The position numbers were made by a program, and so were the translations under genes. From Odontocerum albicorne (Eukaryota > Arthropoda > Insecta > Trichoptera > Odontoceridae), in assembly GCA_949825065.1 (NCBI GenBank), contig OX463855.1:38760301-38824300 (forward strand): DNA of 64,000 nt, given 5' to 3'. Under the pieces are notes generated by a model that saw only the letters and a list, made by a program, of their open reading frames with translations, was not told the origin of the DNA and did not search any database. Positions 55,241 to 64,000 of this stretch are shown here, in pieces; position 1 is the stretch's first letter, and every line of letters starts with the position of its first letter.

Positions 55241-55640
55241 GCCTGTATCTCACTGAGGATATTTAGCGTGAAAAAATAAATCGATACTTATTTCCGATTT
55301 TCGATAACACAAAAACAAAACCCCGTTGCACGTTCTCATCAACCTGACAAACAGTGACACTCAATTACAACTGGAAACATCGTGCGGAATCAAACTATTC
55401 ACACATCATCACTCCAGAAAGATCAAACTTGTTCATCCCACAATATACCGCACACAATCATAAGAATAAAAACAAAAACAAAAAAGTAAAACCAAAAATG
55501 AACCCAAAATGAAACAAAAATAAAACCAAAAATGTTCATCCCATAATATACCGCACACAATCATAAGAATAAAAATTAACACAAAAAAATACAAAAACAA
55601 CAAGAAGACACCCACACTCATATAAGAGCATATATCATGC
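55090..55640 (-). mobile_element. Family K copy (-)
   Basis: Parallel to 49655-50150, with the same 3' words and the hairpin AGGCGAAAGCCT, plus the ~70-bp internal duplication at 55430-55570. Confidence 0.55.
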
Positions 55641-55974
55641 GATATTTACAATTTTATACTATACATTAAAAGTATTTAAAATAATTTATTACACACATGT
55701 ACCTGCGTAATTGACATGAGAAAAGGTCCAATTCATTTTCACACGATGCAGCATCAAAAAGTGCACGTTTTCGGCATTTAGAATTCGTAAAAGAAGACAT
55801 AAGTAATATAAAAAAAATAACGACTCTCTTATTGATCAAGTTAGCCTTCTACATTAGAATGGATACTCAGTATTACTTTCGTATTTCTCGAGGTAAGCCA
55901 AGGGATCACGCTGAAGGTTTTTTTACAACGCAATGACTGCTACAAGAGTTCAAAGAAAGGAGTTAGATCCCATT
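55641..55974. other. Presumed intron, no gene seen
   Basis: Nothing recognised. Confidence 0.35.
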
Positions 55975-56970
55975 ACCACACATGCTATACAAGAATGAGG
56001 CCGCTATAATCAGATGTGACGAAGACACAAAGGAAGCCAATATAAGACAAGGGGTAAGGCAGGGATGCTCTCTGTCACCTGTTCTTTTTAACGCCTATAT
56101 ACAGAGCGCGATTGATGACTTGAGAGAGAGAATGAGTCACAGAGAAGGTGTAAAGATACACGGGCAAAAGGTGGACATGATAAGGTTCGCTGACGATATT
56201 GCTATGGTTGCTGAAAGTGAAGAGGAACTACAAGAGGCCTTAACAACTATGGAAAGCATTCTTCAAAATAACTACAGTATGAAGATAAATAAAGACAAAA
56301 CAAAGCTGCTGACTGTAGGCCGAGCGCAACACCAGATGAGAATAGTGATGTCGGGTAAACCACTAAAGAACACCGAGGAGTTTGTCTACCTCGGGAGCAA
56401 AATAACGTGGGACGGTCGGTCCAAGAGCGAGGTCGACAGCCGTATACATCAGGCTAGACTTGCATTTAATAAAAGGTCGAAAATAATAGAATCAAATAAT
56501 ATAGACCTAAAACTGAGAATACTCCTCATCAAGACCTATGTATGGAGTATCTTGATGTACGGCTGCGAGACATGGTGCCTATCCGAAAGAGATAGACGAA
56601 GACTAGAGGCTTTTGAGATGTGGTCCTATAGAAGACTATTAGGAATTTCCTGGAGAGACCGCATCACAAATGAAGAGGTTCTCCAACGAATCGAAGGAGG
56701 AAGGCACCTGCTCAGGATCCTGTCCGAAAGGCGTGCAAGATGGATCGGTCATATAATACGACAAGAGGGCCTCTTGCATGCCATAATGGAGGGTATGACC
56801 GAGGGGACAAACTCTAGGGGACGCCCACGCCGAGAGTACCTGGAGGACCTGTTGGTGAACGTGCGCTGCTCAACATATACAGATTTAAAAAGAGCCGCAC
56901 AGGACAGGGGGGAATGGAGGAGAAGAGTTGAAATTGCTGCAAACCAGTCTTAGGACTGCAACCACGGAAG
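55975..56970 (+). mobile_element. LINE, family D, longest copy with reverse transcriptase
   Basis: 5'-truncated RTE-like insertion with an open frame of 323 codons from an internal Met (55982-56953). Residues 23-33 carry QGVRQGCSLSP (RT motif), 69-72 FADD (catalytic box, Phe for Tyr), then EFVYLGSKITWDG, MYGCETWCLSERDRRR, RRLLGISWRDRITNEE, RARWIGHIIRQEG, NSRGRPRREYLEDL and RRRVEIAANQS, stop. The endonuclease domain and early RT motifs are missing. The 3' end is GGACTGCAACCACGG. The frame is undamaged, so the insertion is probably young, but it cannot be autonomous. Confidence 0.92.
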
Positions 56971-57239
56971 AACCACACATGCTGTGATGAGGGACAAAAT
57001 AAATTCCCATAGAGCGCGATTTACTCTAAAAGACCAAAATCACATTTATTTACTATGAGCGCGATGCCACTTAATGAAGAAGAAAGCATTAAACGTAGTA
57101 ACTCCTCCAAATAGCAAAACAGCTGTGTGTGAAAACAAATAGAAGACGGGAGACTTAAGATGCGACGTCATGGGAGAAAGAAAATTACTCGCAACGCGGT
57201 ATACAATATATGATACTTATGAAGCTACTTAAAATCTGG
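56971..57239. other. Presumed intron, no gene seen
   Basis: A short repeat of GAGCGCGAT (57013 and 57058). Otherwise nothing. Confidence 0.35.
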
Positions 57240-57600
57240 AGATCAAACAGTCCAGCAAGTTGTCAGTACTTACAGAGAAAACTTTGAATGCAGCAAATCT
57301 ATCCTTTGACGCCACTAGATCGGAGTAGACAATCGGTCCGAAGATGTACCGATGTAAGGCTGAATTGAAATCCCTTCGGAAATGATTGGCTCGATTGTCA
57401 TCGCAATACCACAAAATGTGATCTGCAGATCATCTAGATGTCCGCAAAAATTACAAAACGACGAAGGGACAAGATTAAAGTTATAAAGTTCGCCAATAAA
57501 GCTCCCGCGGCCAGAAAGAAATTGGGTAGACCAATAGCTTGGAAACACCCACGGGGGGAGCTGAGACGCGCCCTGGCACAATTTGAAAATGTAGAAAAAT
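57240..57600 (-). mobile_element. LINE C-terminal relict with CCHC motif (R1/I-like)
   Basis: Minus strand: STQFLSGRGSFIGELYNFNL, PSSFCNFCGHLDD, then after a shift WYCDDNRANHFRRDF. The pattern TGHGxFxxYLxxF...CxxCGxxDDxxHxxxxC is the C-terminal zinc-knuckle region of R1/I-type LINEs. Decayed. Confidence 0.65.
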
Positions 57601-57657
57601 AAAATATCAGATTTAATATACGAGTACTTCAAATGACTATAGTGACTCTTAACACTA

Positions 57658-57720
57658 TTATGACCTCCGTGGCATAGTTGATAAGACGTCTGTTTTCCAA
57701 CACGTTGGTTTCAGTTTTTT
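57658..57720 (+). mobile_element. SINE head fragment
   Basis: GACCTCCGTGGCATAGTTGA (A box TGGCATAGTTG) followed by a degenerate B-box region GTTGGTTTCAGTT and a T run. Body absent. Confidence 0.4.
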
Positions 57721-58284
57721 TTTTAAAATTTGACGAATATACGTCATCTATGATTGCATCCAACCACAGTTGGGTTCACGAGCACAGAGGATACGGAGAG
57801 TCAGGTAAAGTGAAGAACTCCATAACACCAGACTAGATTTTCTATCCATCTGAAACAGCAAAGACTGAGATTGGTCATGTCCAGATGATGCAGATGGGAG
57901 ACACACATTTTGCTAACTAGGCCGCAATTCGTCTGGTAATAAATAATACAAGCACAGGCTAGAAATGTGCGGTAGGAACGATTACGAACAACGAGTTTCA
58001 TGTCTACACCTGTGGTTCTTAATCGTATTATATGTCCGTATGAAAACATCATATGAGTATGTTACGAGGTACCATTCGTATGGTACCTCGTGATATATAT
58101 GAATTTATCATATGGACATGACGAAAAGCGTGGTTGGGAGACAATATTGTCTACTGCCTTAGTAACAGAGTTTTCGGGATAAGAATGGAGCAGGCAAGTA
58201 ACTCACAAATCACCATTCTACGCGTTGACTATATACTACAGCACGTGGAAAGCCAATAACATTTGCACTTGTCTAGCACGTGCG
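57721..58284. other. Presumed intron; short palindrome at 58063-58091
   Basis: CGAGGTACCATTCG followed by its inverse TATGGTACCTCG forms a small palindrome. A minus-strand frame at 57801-58052 is unrecognised. Confidence 0.35.
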
Positions 58285-58299
58285 AGTATTGTTATCAGA

Positions 58300-58420
58300 G
58301 GAACTCGAAAACCAGACTGGGATCCATTTTTTCGTTTTTTTTTTGGTTCTATCGGGAATCCCCGGCTGAAAAACCAGCGTCGTATTAACTAGGCCATGGA
58401 GTTTGTCATCGTCGTTGCTG
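58300..58420 (-). mobile_element. SINE copy
   Basis: On the minus strand: CCATGGCCTAGTTAATACGA (A box), CAGCCGGGGATTCCCGATAG (degenerate B box), then body GGATCCCAGTCTGG. Tail missing. Confidence 0.6.
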
Positions 58421-58429
58421 GATCTCGTA

Positions 58430-58765
58430 GTCAAGGATCCCCTATCCACTATAACGTGAATCTCGAGTTGCTTCTCAACGTCGATTATGTGATCTTGTGT
58501 GAGAAAACAGCTCGGTCTTAGATGCGCACACCCTCCCGCAGATGTCACATACATGTGGATCCTGCCGAGTCGCATGGTAATACTGACGCATGCTTGCAAC
58601 ACGCTGACTGTTTCTTACACGTCGAGCTGTTGAGACGACATGAGCCTGAAAACAGATGGTCTTCACTTTTTACCATTTTAAGTCACCTGCTCCAAGTTTT
58701 CAGGTGGCCAGTGACTCTCTCAGACTGTACTTATAGCCCTTCCTCTGCCCACTAACCCTTCGCTT
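58430..58765 (-). mobile_element. LINE tail, family I, with C2H2-like finger (inverted copy 1)
   Basis: Minus-strand frame 58475-58666 includes TARRVRNSQRVASMRQYYHA and HVCDICGRVCASKTELFSHT with RSH, a CX2CX12HX3H finger of the kind found at the extreme C-terminus of some LINEs. It is one arm of a 700-bp inverted duplication (partner 58770-59125). Confidence 0.75.
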
Positions 58766-58769
58766 GCCT

Positions 58770-59125
58770 ATTACTTCCCTTCCCAAGCGAAGAGTTGGTG
58801 GGCAGAGGAAGCGCTATAAGAACAGTCTGCGAGAGTCGCTTACTTTGTGCGGGGCGCCTGAGGACTGGGAACAGGTGGCTCGGGACCGTGAGGGATGGAG
58901 AGCCGTATGTTCTCGGGCTGATGGCGTCTCAGCGGCTAGACGTATGAGAAACAGTCTACGCGCTGCGAACATGCTTTAACATGGCCAGGCGGCTCAGCAG
59001 GGTCCATATGTCTGTGGCATTTGCGGGAGGGAGTGCGCATCCAGGATCGGGCTGTTCTCTCACAGAAGATCACACGATCGACTTGGGAGAACGGTTCAGG
59101 ACTGACGAGGGGATCCTCGACTGCG
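58770..59125 (+). mobile_element. LINE tail, family I (inverted copy 2)
   Basis: + strand: QRKRYKNSLRESLTLCGAPE, WEQVARDREGWRAVCSRADG, SAARRMRNSLRAANML, stop, then a finger YVCGICGRECASRIGLFSHR with RSHDR. Mirrors 58430-58765 around about 58768. Confidence 0.78.
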
Positions 59126-59247
59126 AGGCCCGGCAATGATGATGATGACTTGTTAGTATAAGATGCGTTTTGGGAGCATATGATCGCCCACGCGTATGCC
59201 ATGTATGATTAACCCCAATTTCCCCTTTACAACCATATCCTTTACAG

Positions 59248-59353
59248 GTTTACAGTTATAGCTATAAAGTGTTGCAGGAAGTCCCGATTAATGGGGAGAT
59301 GGCAACGCTTTCTACCGGCCATGCTCTTCAACAGGTGCACATGATCTATGCAG
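59248..59353 (+). CDS. Candidate unidentified protein-coding exon
   Basis: A 106-base open stretch is bracketed by a good acceptor (polypyrimidine run, then TTTACAG with AG at 59246-59247) and a GTATAC donor at 59354. The frame reads VYSYSYKVLQEVPINGEMAT followed by LSTGHALQQVHMIYA, with one base left over (phase 1). Composition is less A+T-rich than the flanks and nothing suggests a transposon. I do not recognise the protein. An internal ATG (59296) could make it another first exon, since its phase equals that of the two pasilla candidates. It could also belong to a different gene nested here. Confidence 0.4.
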
Positions 59354-59780
59354 GTATACTGAGGAGAAAATATTTATTCTTATTCAACATGAATGCACAC
59401 ACAATATTTACGTTTTATATTCGATTATATCGATACATTTATTTACTTGTATATTTAACGATAACTATCACACATATGTGTGCATCATTCCGTATGACCT
59501 TGCGCCTTGCACCGCGCTTAGAACATTCTCCGCAAATGCAGTTGATAGTCAACTAACCTCGCTTCGGACTCGCGCACGATGTCAAGTAAATCCCCTCTAA
59601 GTGTTATAAGGCTGCACCTAAAAGGCTCCCAAGGTGTGTTCCATATTATTGTATTATATATTGAAGCATTTATTATACAATACGTAAAAAGTACCCAACA
59701 CACAAACAGTGTTTCTTTTAGATTTACGAGTATTAGAAACTTCGAATAAAAAAATCATCATTTTTACATACAATTATGTT
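59354..59780. other. Flank of candidate exon, no gene seen
   Basis: Octamer at 59725. 59518-59640 is somewhat less A+T-rich, without a recognisable frame. Confidence 0.35.
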
Positions 59781-60180
59781 CCTTTTGGGGTAGGCATATC
59801 TACGAGTATAGGCATGTCCTTTTGGGGTAGGTATATCTACGAGTATAGGCATATCCTTTTGGGGTAGGCATATCTACTAGTATAGACATGTCCTTTTGGG
59901 GTAGGCATATCTACGAGTATAGGCATGTCCTTTTGGGGTAGTCATATCTACGAGTATAGGCATGTCATTTTGGGGTAGGCATATCTACGAGTATAGGCAT
60001 ATCCTTTTGGGGTAGGCATATCTACGAGTATAGGCATATCCTTTTGGAGTAGGCATATCTGCGAGTATAGGCATATCCTTTTGGAGTAGGCATATCTACG
60101 AGTATACGCATACCCTTTTGGGGTAGGCATATCTACGAGTATAGGCATATCCTTTTGGGGTAGGCATATCTACGAGTATA
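59781..60180. repeat. 37-bp tandem repeat, about 11 copies
   Basis: Units of 37 bp containing CCTTTTGGGGTAGGCATATC and TACGAGTATAGGCAT. Each unit holds one copy of the octamer (one reads GCGAGTA and one TACTAGTA). Confidence 0.93.
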
Positions 60181-60689
60181 ACAGATCTTCATACCTTACA
60201 AAGATATTGACGATCAAATATGATTTCCACTTTTAAAAAGTTTTACAAAATCATAGTATAACAAAATATATTCCTAAATACCTTACTAATAAAACTCTTA
60301 TTTTGTGTTTCGTGAGGTAATTGCTCATATTGTGAATAATTCTATAATTATTTACTCATGCCTACTGACATTTTATAGCATTACATTTATAACTCACAAT
60401 TTATTTCCAGGTTAATAGTTATTATATTTATTATTTAACTTATATACGAAACATACTGTAACTGTTGAGGCGCTTTGTAACAAAACTTTATTAGATTTTT
60501 TGTCATCTGATAAATCTGATCTGAAATATTTTACACCAAGGTAATTTATTTCAGTAGATATTTTTCGTATTTAAGATTCCATTTGTTACTTACCTTCCCT
60601 CGTTAAGTGGGAACTCGCAAAGTGAGAAATAATTTCTCATAGAACTAGTCACAGTCACTACCTTCATATTCTTATACTCAACTCAAGTA
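60181..60689. other. Presumed intron, no gene seen
   Basis: A+T-rich, nothing recognised. Confidence 0.35.
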
Positions 60690-60800
60690 TTTATTTTGTT
60701 ATATCTGGCAATAATGGCGGGTCGAAGTATCGAGTTAGAGCGCCCTTGAGGAGAGCTTGCTCTCTAAACAGCACTAGATAAATAGTCATTTTATTATTAT
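60690..60800 (+). mobile_element. Family F LINE 3' end only
   Basis: GGCGGGTCGAAGTATCGAGT, TAGAGCGCCCTTGAGGAGAG, TTGCTCTCTAAACAGC then TTATTATTATTATTA. Only the last ~100 bp of the family F 3' UTR and its tail. Confidence 0.75.
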
Positions 60801-61088
60801 TATTAAAAATATGTTAGCAATAGAACTTAAGTCACCATTAATCTTACATTTAAAAAAAAGAAATACAATAAAAATTATTCATGAAAAAATATTTAAGAAA
60901 AACTAAAACTTTAGAAGATATAGTATAGTTAATAATGCGCTTAGCTGGGCGTCTTGATTCGAAGGCGTGGTCCAGTTAAACTACTCTTTGTAGGCTAACT
61001 GGATGCGAAAAGGTTATAGTCCTTTATAAAATAAAAAGCCACGCAGGCATTATTTTGTAAATATCTAGTTACTTCACTGATTCGCTAG
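60801..61088. other. Presumed intron, no gene seen
   Basis: A GC-richer patch (60942-61010) is unrecognised. Confidence 0.35.
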
Positions 61089-61330
61089 AAATACGTGTAT
61101 TATTGAAAGTGTCTCCGAACCCCTTAAGGAACGAATGTGGGTTTCAACTGTCATTCATAGAAGCTTCAATACGTGTATTATTGAAAGTGTCTCCGAACCC
61201 CTTAATGAACGAATGTGGGTTTCAACTGTCATTCATAGAAGCTTCAATACGTGTATTATTGAAAGTGTCTCCGAACCTCTTAATGAACGAATGTGGGTTT
61301 CAACTGTCATTCATAGAAGTTTCAATAAAC
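61089..61330. repeat. 78-bp tandem repeat, about three copies
   Basis: Units contain CGTGTATTATTGAAAGTGTC and AACGAATGTGGGTTTCAAC. The 78-bp unit is open in two + strand frames, which I regard as chance. Confidence 0.92.
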
Positions 61331-62085
61331 GACCTGTAAGCGACGTAAAGGGGAAAACCGGGAAATTCTAAATTTGAAACTCGAAAAGCGAGAAATCCAT
61401 CCGAGTATACTACACATTACCATATACCAGTTGCAACACGTGAAATATTCACGGAAGTAAAACAAAGTCTACATTTATGAAAATATATATTCATAAATAT
61501 TGAATTTGTTTATACGAGTATACATCATTTATACATCGTCCCCTTTTACACCGGTTCAAAAATTGTTAGCTAGGTATTTAAAATTCGTTCAGTTATCACG
61601 GACCCACCGAGATTCAAATTTCGAATTACTTTCGCAGAGAATCTAAGTATTCCTCTCTCGCTCTCTTGTATTCAAAATTCAATTCTCGTATTCTTTCTTT
61701 GACGACAACCATCGTACGGGTTTTGGCCTATTTATATTATGATGTTTTCTTCCTATATTTGTTTCGTAAGACTTTTACGTTTCATCCTCAAACCGTGTGC
61801 CATTTTTGAGAATGCGAAACTATCATTAAATATATTTGATGATTAAATTGTCTAAAAATAAATTTAAGCCCTTGTCAGCTGAATTTAGTTTTTTTTAATC
61901 TAAAAAATAAAATGTGGGTTGGATCGTTTTTGTATATATACGCGCGTCTTTGTTGTAATAAATACAAGTACAAAGCAAGTCGAGAGATATTACGGCGCAC
62001 GTGTTGCCATATTAATAGCGTTTCAAACATTACCATGTATCGTGACAAGGTTATTATATCTATTTTAACACTATGAAAATATCAG
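61331..62085. other. Presumed intron, no gene seen
   Basis: Octamer at 61513. 61920-62010 has TATATATACGCGCGTC and AATAAA in an arrangement loosely like an LTR, but no partner or terminal TG...CA pair is visible. Confidence 0.35.
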
Positions 62086-62325
62086 CTAAAATAGTGGGAA
62101 ATAATCAATTGTTAACGCAGTAAAATAGTGGGAAATAATCAATTGTTAACGCTGTAAAATAGTGGGAAATAATCAATTGTTAACGCAGTAAAATAGTGGG
62201 AAATAATCTATTGTTAACGCTGTAAAAAAGTGGTAAATAATCAATTGTTAACACAGTAAAATAGTGGGAAATAATCTATTGTTAACGCAGTAAAATAGTG
62301 GGAAATAATCAATTGTTAACGCAGT
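62086..62325. repeat. 34-bp tandem repeat, seven copies
   Basis: Units of AAAATAGTGGGAAATAATC followed by AATTGTTAACGCAGT, with CTGT/CAGT and CAA/CTA variants. Confidence 0.93.
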
Positions 62326-62361
62326 CAAATTCTAACTCACAAATTAGCATTAGATCACACG

Positions 62362-62795
62362 TTTTTGGGTAATCCTTTACGTGACAGATTTAATTTACTA
62401 AATACCATATTGATATCTCCATAAAGACATTTCTATTTGTTATCAATTTTTTGGGTAATCCTTTACGTGACAGATTTAATTTACTAAATACCATATTGAT
62501 ATCTCCATAAAGACATTTCTATTTGTTATCAATTTTTTGGGTAATCCTTTACGTGACAGATTTAATTTACTAAATGCCATATTGATATCTCCATAAAGAC
62601 ATTTATATTTGTTATAATTTTTTTGGGTAACCCTTTACGTGACAGATTTAATTTACTAAATGCCATATTGATATCTCCATAAAGACATTTCTATTTGTTA
62701 TAAATTTTTTGGGTAACCCTTTACGTGACAGATTTAATTTACTAAATGCCATATTGATATCTCCATAAAGACATGTATATTTGTTATCAATTTTT
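62362..62795. repeat. 86-bp tandem repeat, five copies
   Basis: Units containing TTTTGGGTAATCCTTTACGT, GACAGATTTAATTTACTAAA and ATTGATATCTCCATAAAGAC. Later copies share AACC for AATC and TGCC for TACC. Confidence 0.93.
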
Positions 62796-62819
62796 TTAAA
62801 GTAAAATTGCTGATGCCGA

Positions 62820-63015
62820 TGATCACGGGGACAGTATAGAAGGAAAACAATCAAGATGAAATTATCCCACAAGATGGTCGAACCAAATAAACGCGTCAGG
62901 AGGGTATTTTTTAAACGATGCATTCAACATGGCCCAGGACCAGAAAGAATGGAGACAAATGGCGAATCAGACAAAGCAGATGACCACGACGCTCAACGTT
63001 GAGCACGCGATGAAA
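62820..63015 (+). mobile_element. LINE tail, family H
   Basis: + strand DAFNMAQDQKEWRQMANQTK followed by TTLNVEHAMK. Same ending as the 48296-48530 copy (AFNMVQDQEG). Confidence 0.6.
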
Positions 63016-63221
63016 ATGAGAAAATATATTGTTACTCAGTTAATTTATGCGCAGTAATAATTATTATAAGCGTCGCTCAGTCATATTATAAATAAATGTC
63101 TTTCTTTTAGTTCTCCACATCTCGCTATCGTATCGCATTACCTAATATTGTCATAAAGGCAATAAATAGTTTTCTATAAAACCGCTGTTCCCGATACCAA
63201 AGCCCAAATGTATTAAACATT
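63016..63221. other. Presumed intron, no gene seen
   Basis: Nothing recognised. Confidence 0.3.
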
Positions 63222-63715
63222 TTATTCTTCTCCTTCCCAGTGTCATGTCAGGTCTCCCCAATGTTGAATATCACCTGAGAGTATACATATTTGTACCCGG
63301 CAGCCCGAAAATGATCCCCGACGCTCCTTATACCAGTCCAATCACGTATATTGCGGAGCTAGGAGATTTGCCTCCTGCCAACACCTCTTCGACCCTCTAT
63401 TTTGCCTTGGATGGTCAGGTGCAGTAATTTGTACTTTGCTCCTCTAAGTACATGACCCAAATAGGACACCTTTCGGATTTTAATATTAGTCAGCAACTCT
63501 CTATCAACTTAGGCTCTTTGAAGAACGCTTGTGTTGCTGACCATATCCGTCCAGAGTATCCGTAGCATTCTCCGGTGCATCCACATTTCGAATGCTTCCA
63601 TTCGGTTCATACTAGCAACTTTGAGGGTCCATGATTCCACTCCATGCAATAACACTGACCAAACATTTTATACTCGTACTATATTTATGAACGTCACGAT
63701 ATATTGTATTCCCAT
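63222..63715 (-). mobile_element. LINE tail, family G
   Basis: 63235-63500 is a close copy of 38945-39222 (minus-strand GRRGVGRREISWL-like block with shifts). The sequence continues upstream to about 63715 with NRMEAFEMWMHRRML-like and SRVLLHGVESWTLK-like blocks, so it is longer than the other copy. Confidence 0.75.
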
Positions 63716-63724
63716 TTGATAATA

Positions 63725-64000
63725 TCAGTATAAACTACTGTATAGTGCAAATGTAAGTGGAAATGCGTGTGAGAGAAAGACCAAGGGAACAGTGGATGAA
63801 TCAAATGAATATTTTGAAAAAAGTAAATGTAGTGAGAGAAATCGTAGAAGTTGTATGAGAAGTTGTAAGGGTGTAGAATAGGGTAAGGAAGGAGGTGTGT
63901 CCAGATAGGAGTCAGATGCTTTCTGTTCTGTCTACCCCGACAAGGAAATTGTATGCATGAATTACATCGGAGTTAAACAACATTTTTTACAGTGCAAATG
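63725..64000 (+). mobile_element. LINE tail, family C, running to the window edge
   Basis: Short IVQMXVEMRVRERPREQWMN-like relict (with shifts) followed by the family C 3' end (CAGATAGGAGTCAGATGC, GTCTACCCCGACAAGGA). Confidence 0.6.

Noticed and set aside
61103..61371. Two overlapping repeat-protein frames
   Set aside because: The 78-bp period is divisible by 3, so open frames arise by chance in a tandem repeat.
61920..62040. Solo LTR
   Set aside because: TATA-like and AATAAA words are present, but no TG...CA ends, target duplication or second copy was found.

Overview
This is nuclear DNA of an animal, most likely an insect. The background is strongly A+T-rich. Two host genes are recognisable, with GT/AG introns, and belong to animal families: the Golgi protein YIF1 and the KH-domain splicing regulator pasilla/Nova. 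The rest is mostly decayed transposons of the arthropod type: Tc1/mariner, piggyBac-like, pogo-like, RTE- and CR1/jockey-type LINEs and a tRNA-derived SINE. I cannot fix the order or species. There are no bacterial features, no CRISPR array and no functional tRNA or rRNA gene.

Region by region. 1-5.4 kb holds the last two coding exons of a YIF1 gene on the + strand (1599-1861 and 4427-4633). The intron between them contains a piggyBac-like MITE, a mariner helix-turn-helix relict and an antisense LINE tail. 5.4-17.4 kb is intergenic. It carries a TA-flanked MITE, a deleted mariner, a full-length mariner with an open 349-codon transposase (10432-11481), a dead Tc1-like element, a pogo-like relict and LINE tails. 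17.4-18.9 kb contains two candidate alternative first coding exons of pasilla (17999-18116 and 18809-18905), both ending in phase 1. No KH-domain exon follows, so 18.9-64 kb is probably a very long pasilla first intron. That is an inference.

The putative intron (18.9-64 kb) is a nested landscape of LINE families (labelled A-K here), a SINE family with several copies, a second mariner of the 10-kb family (30489-31781, broken), long hairpin MITEs (28463-28622 and 34076-34337), a piggyBac-like relict (34991-35943), a pair of ~600-bp TTAA-flanked elements (38027-38625 and 47403-48015), and minisatellites concentrated at 59.8-62.8 kb. A 200-N assembly gap lies at 32210-32409 near a 54-bp satellite that seems to have grown out of a SINE tRNA-like head. 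A GC-rich thrombospondin-like reading (34605-34809) and an unidentified exon-like stretch (59248-59353) are the only other candidate host coding segments.

No multi-gene pathway is encoded here. The most unusual signals are a dispersed octamer, TACGAGTA/TACTCGTA. I found it by eye at least 23 times from 17.35 kb onward, outside the tandem array that also contains it, and not at all before that. The paired pasilla first exons with identical splice phase are the second. All comparisons were made by eye, without alignment software.
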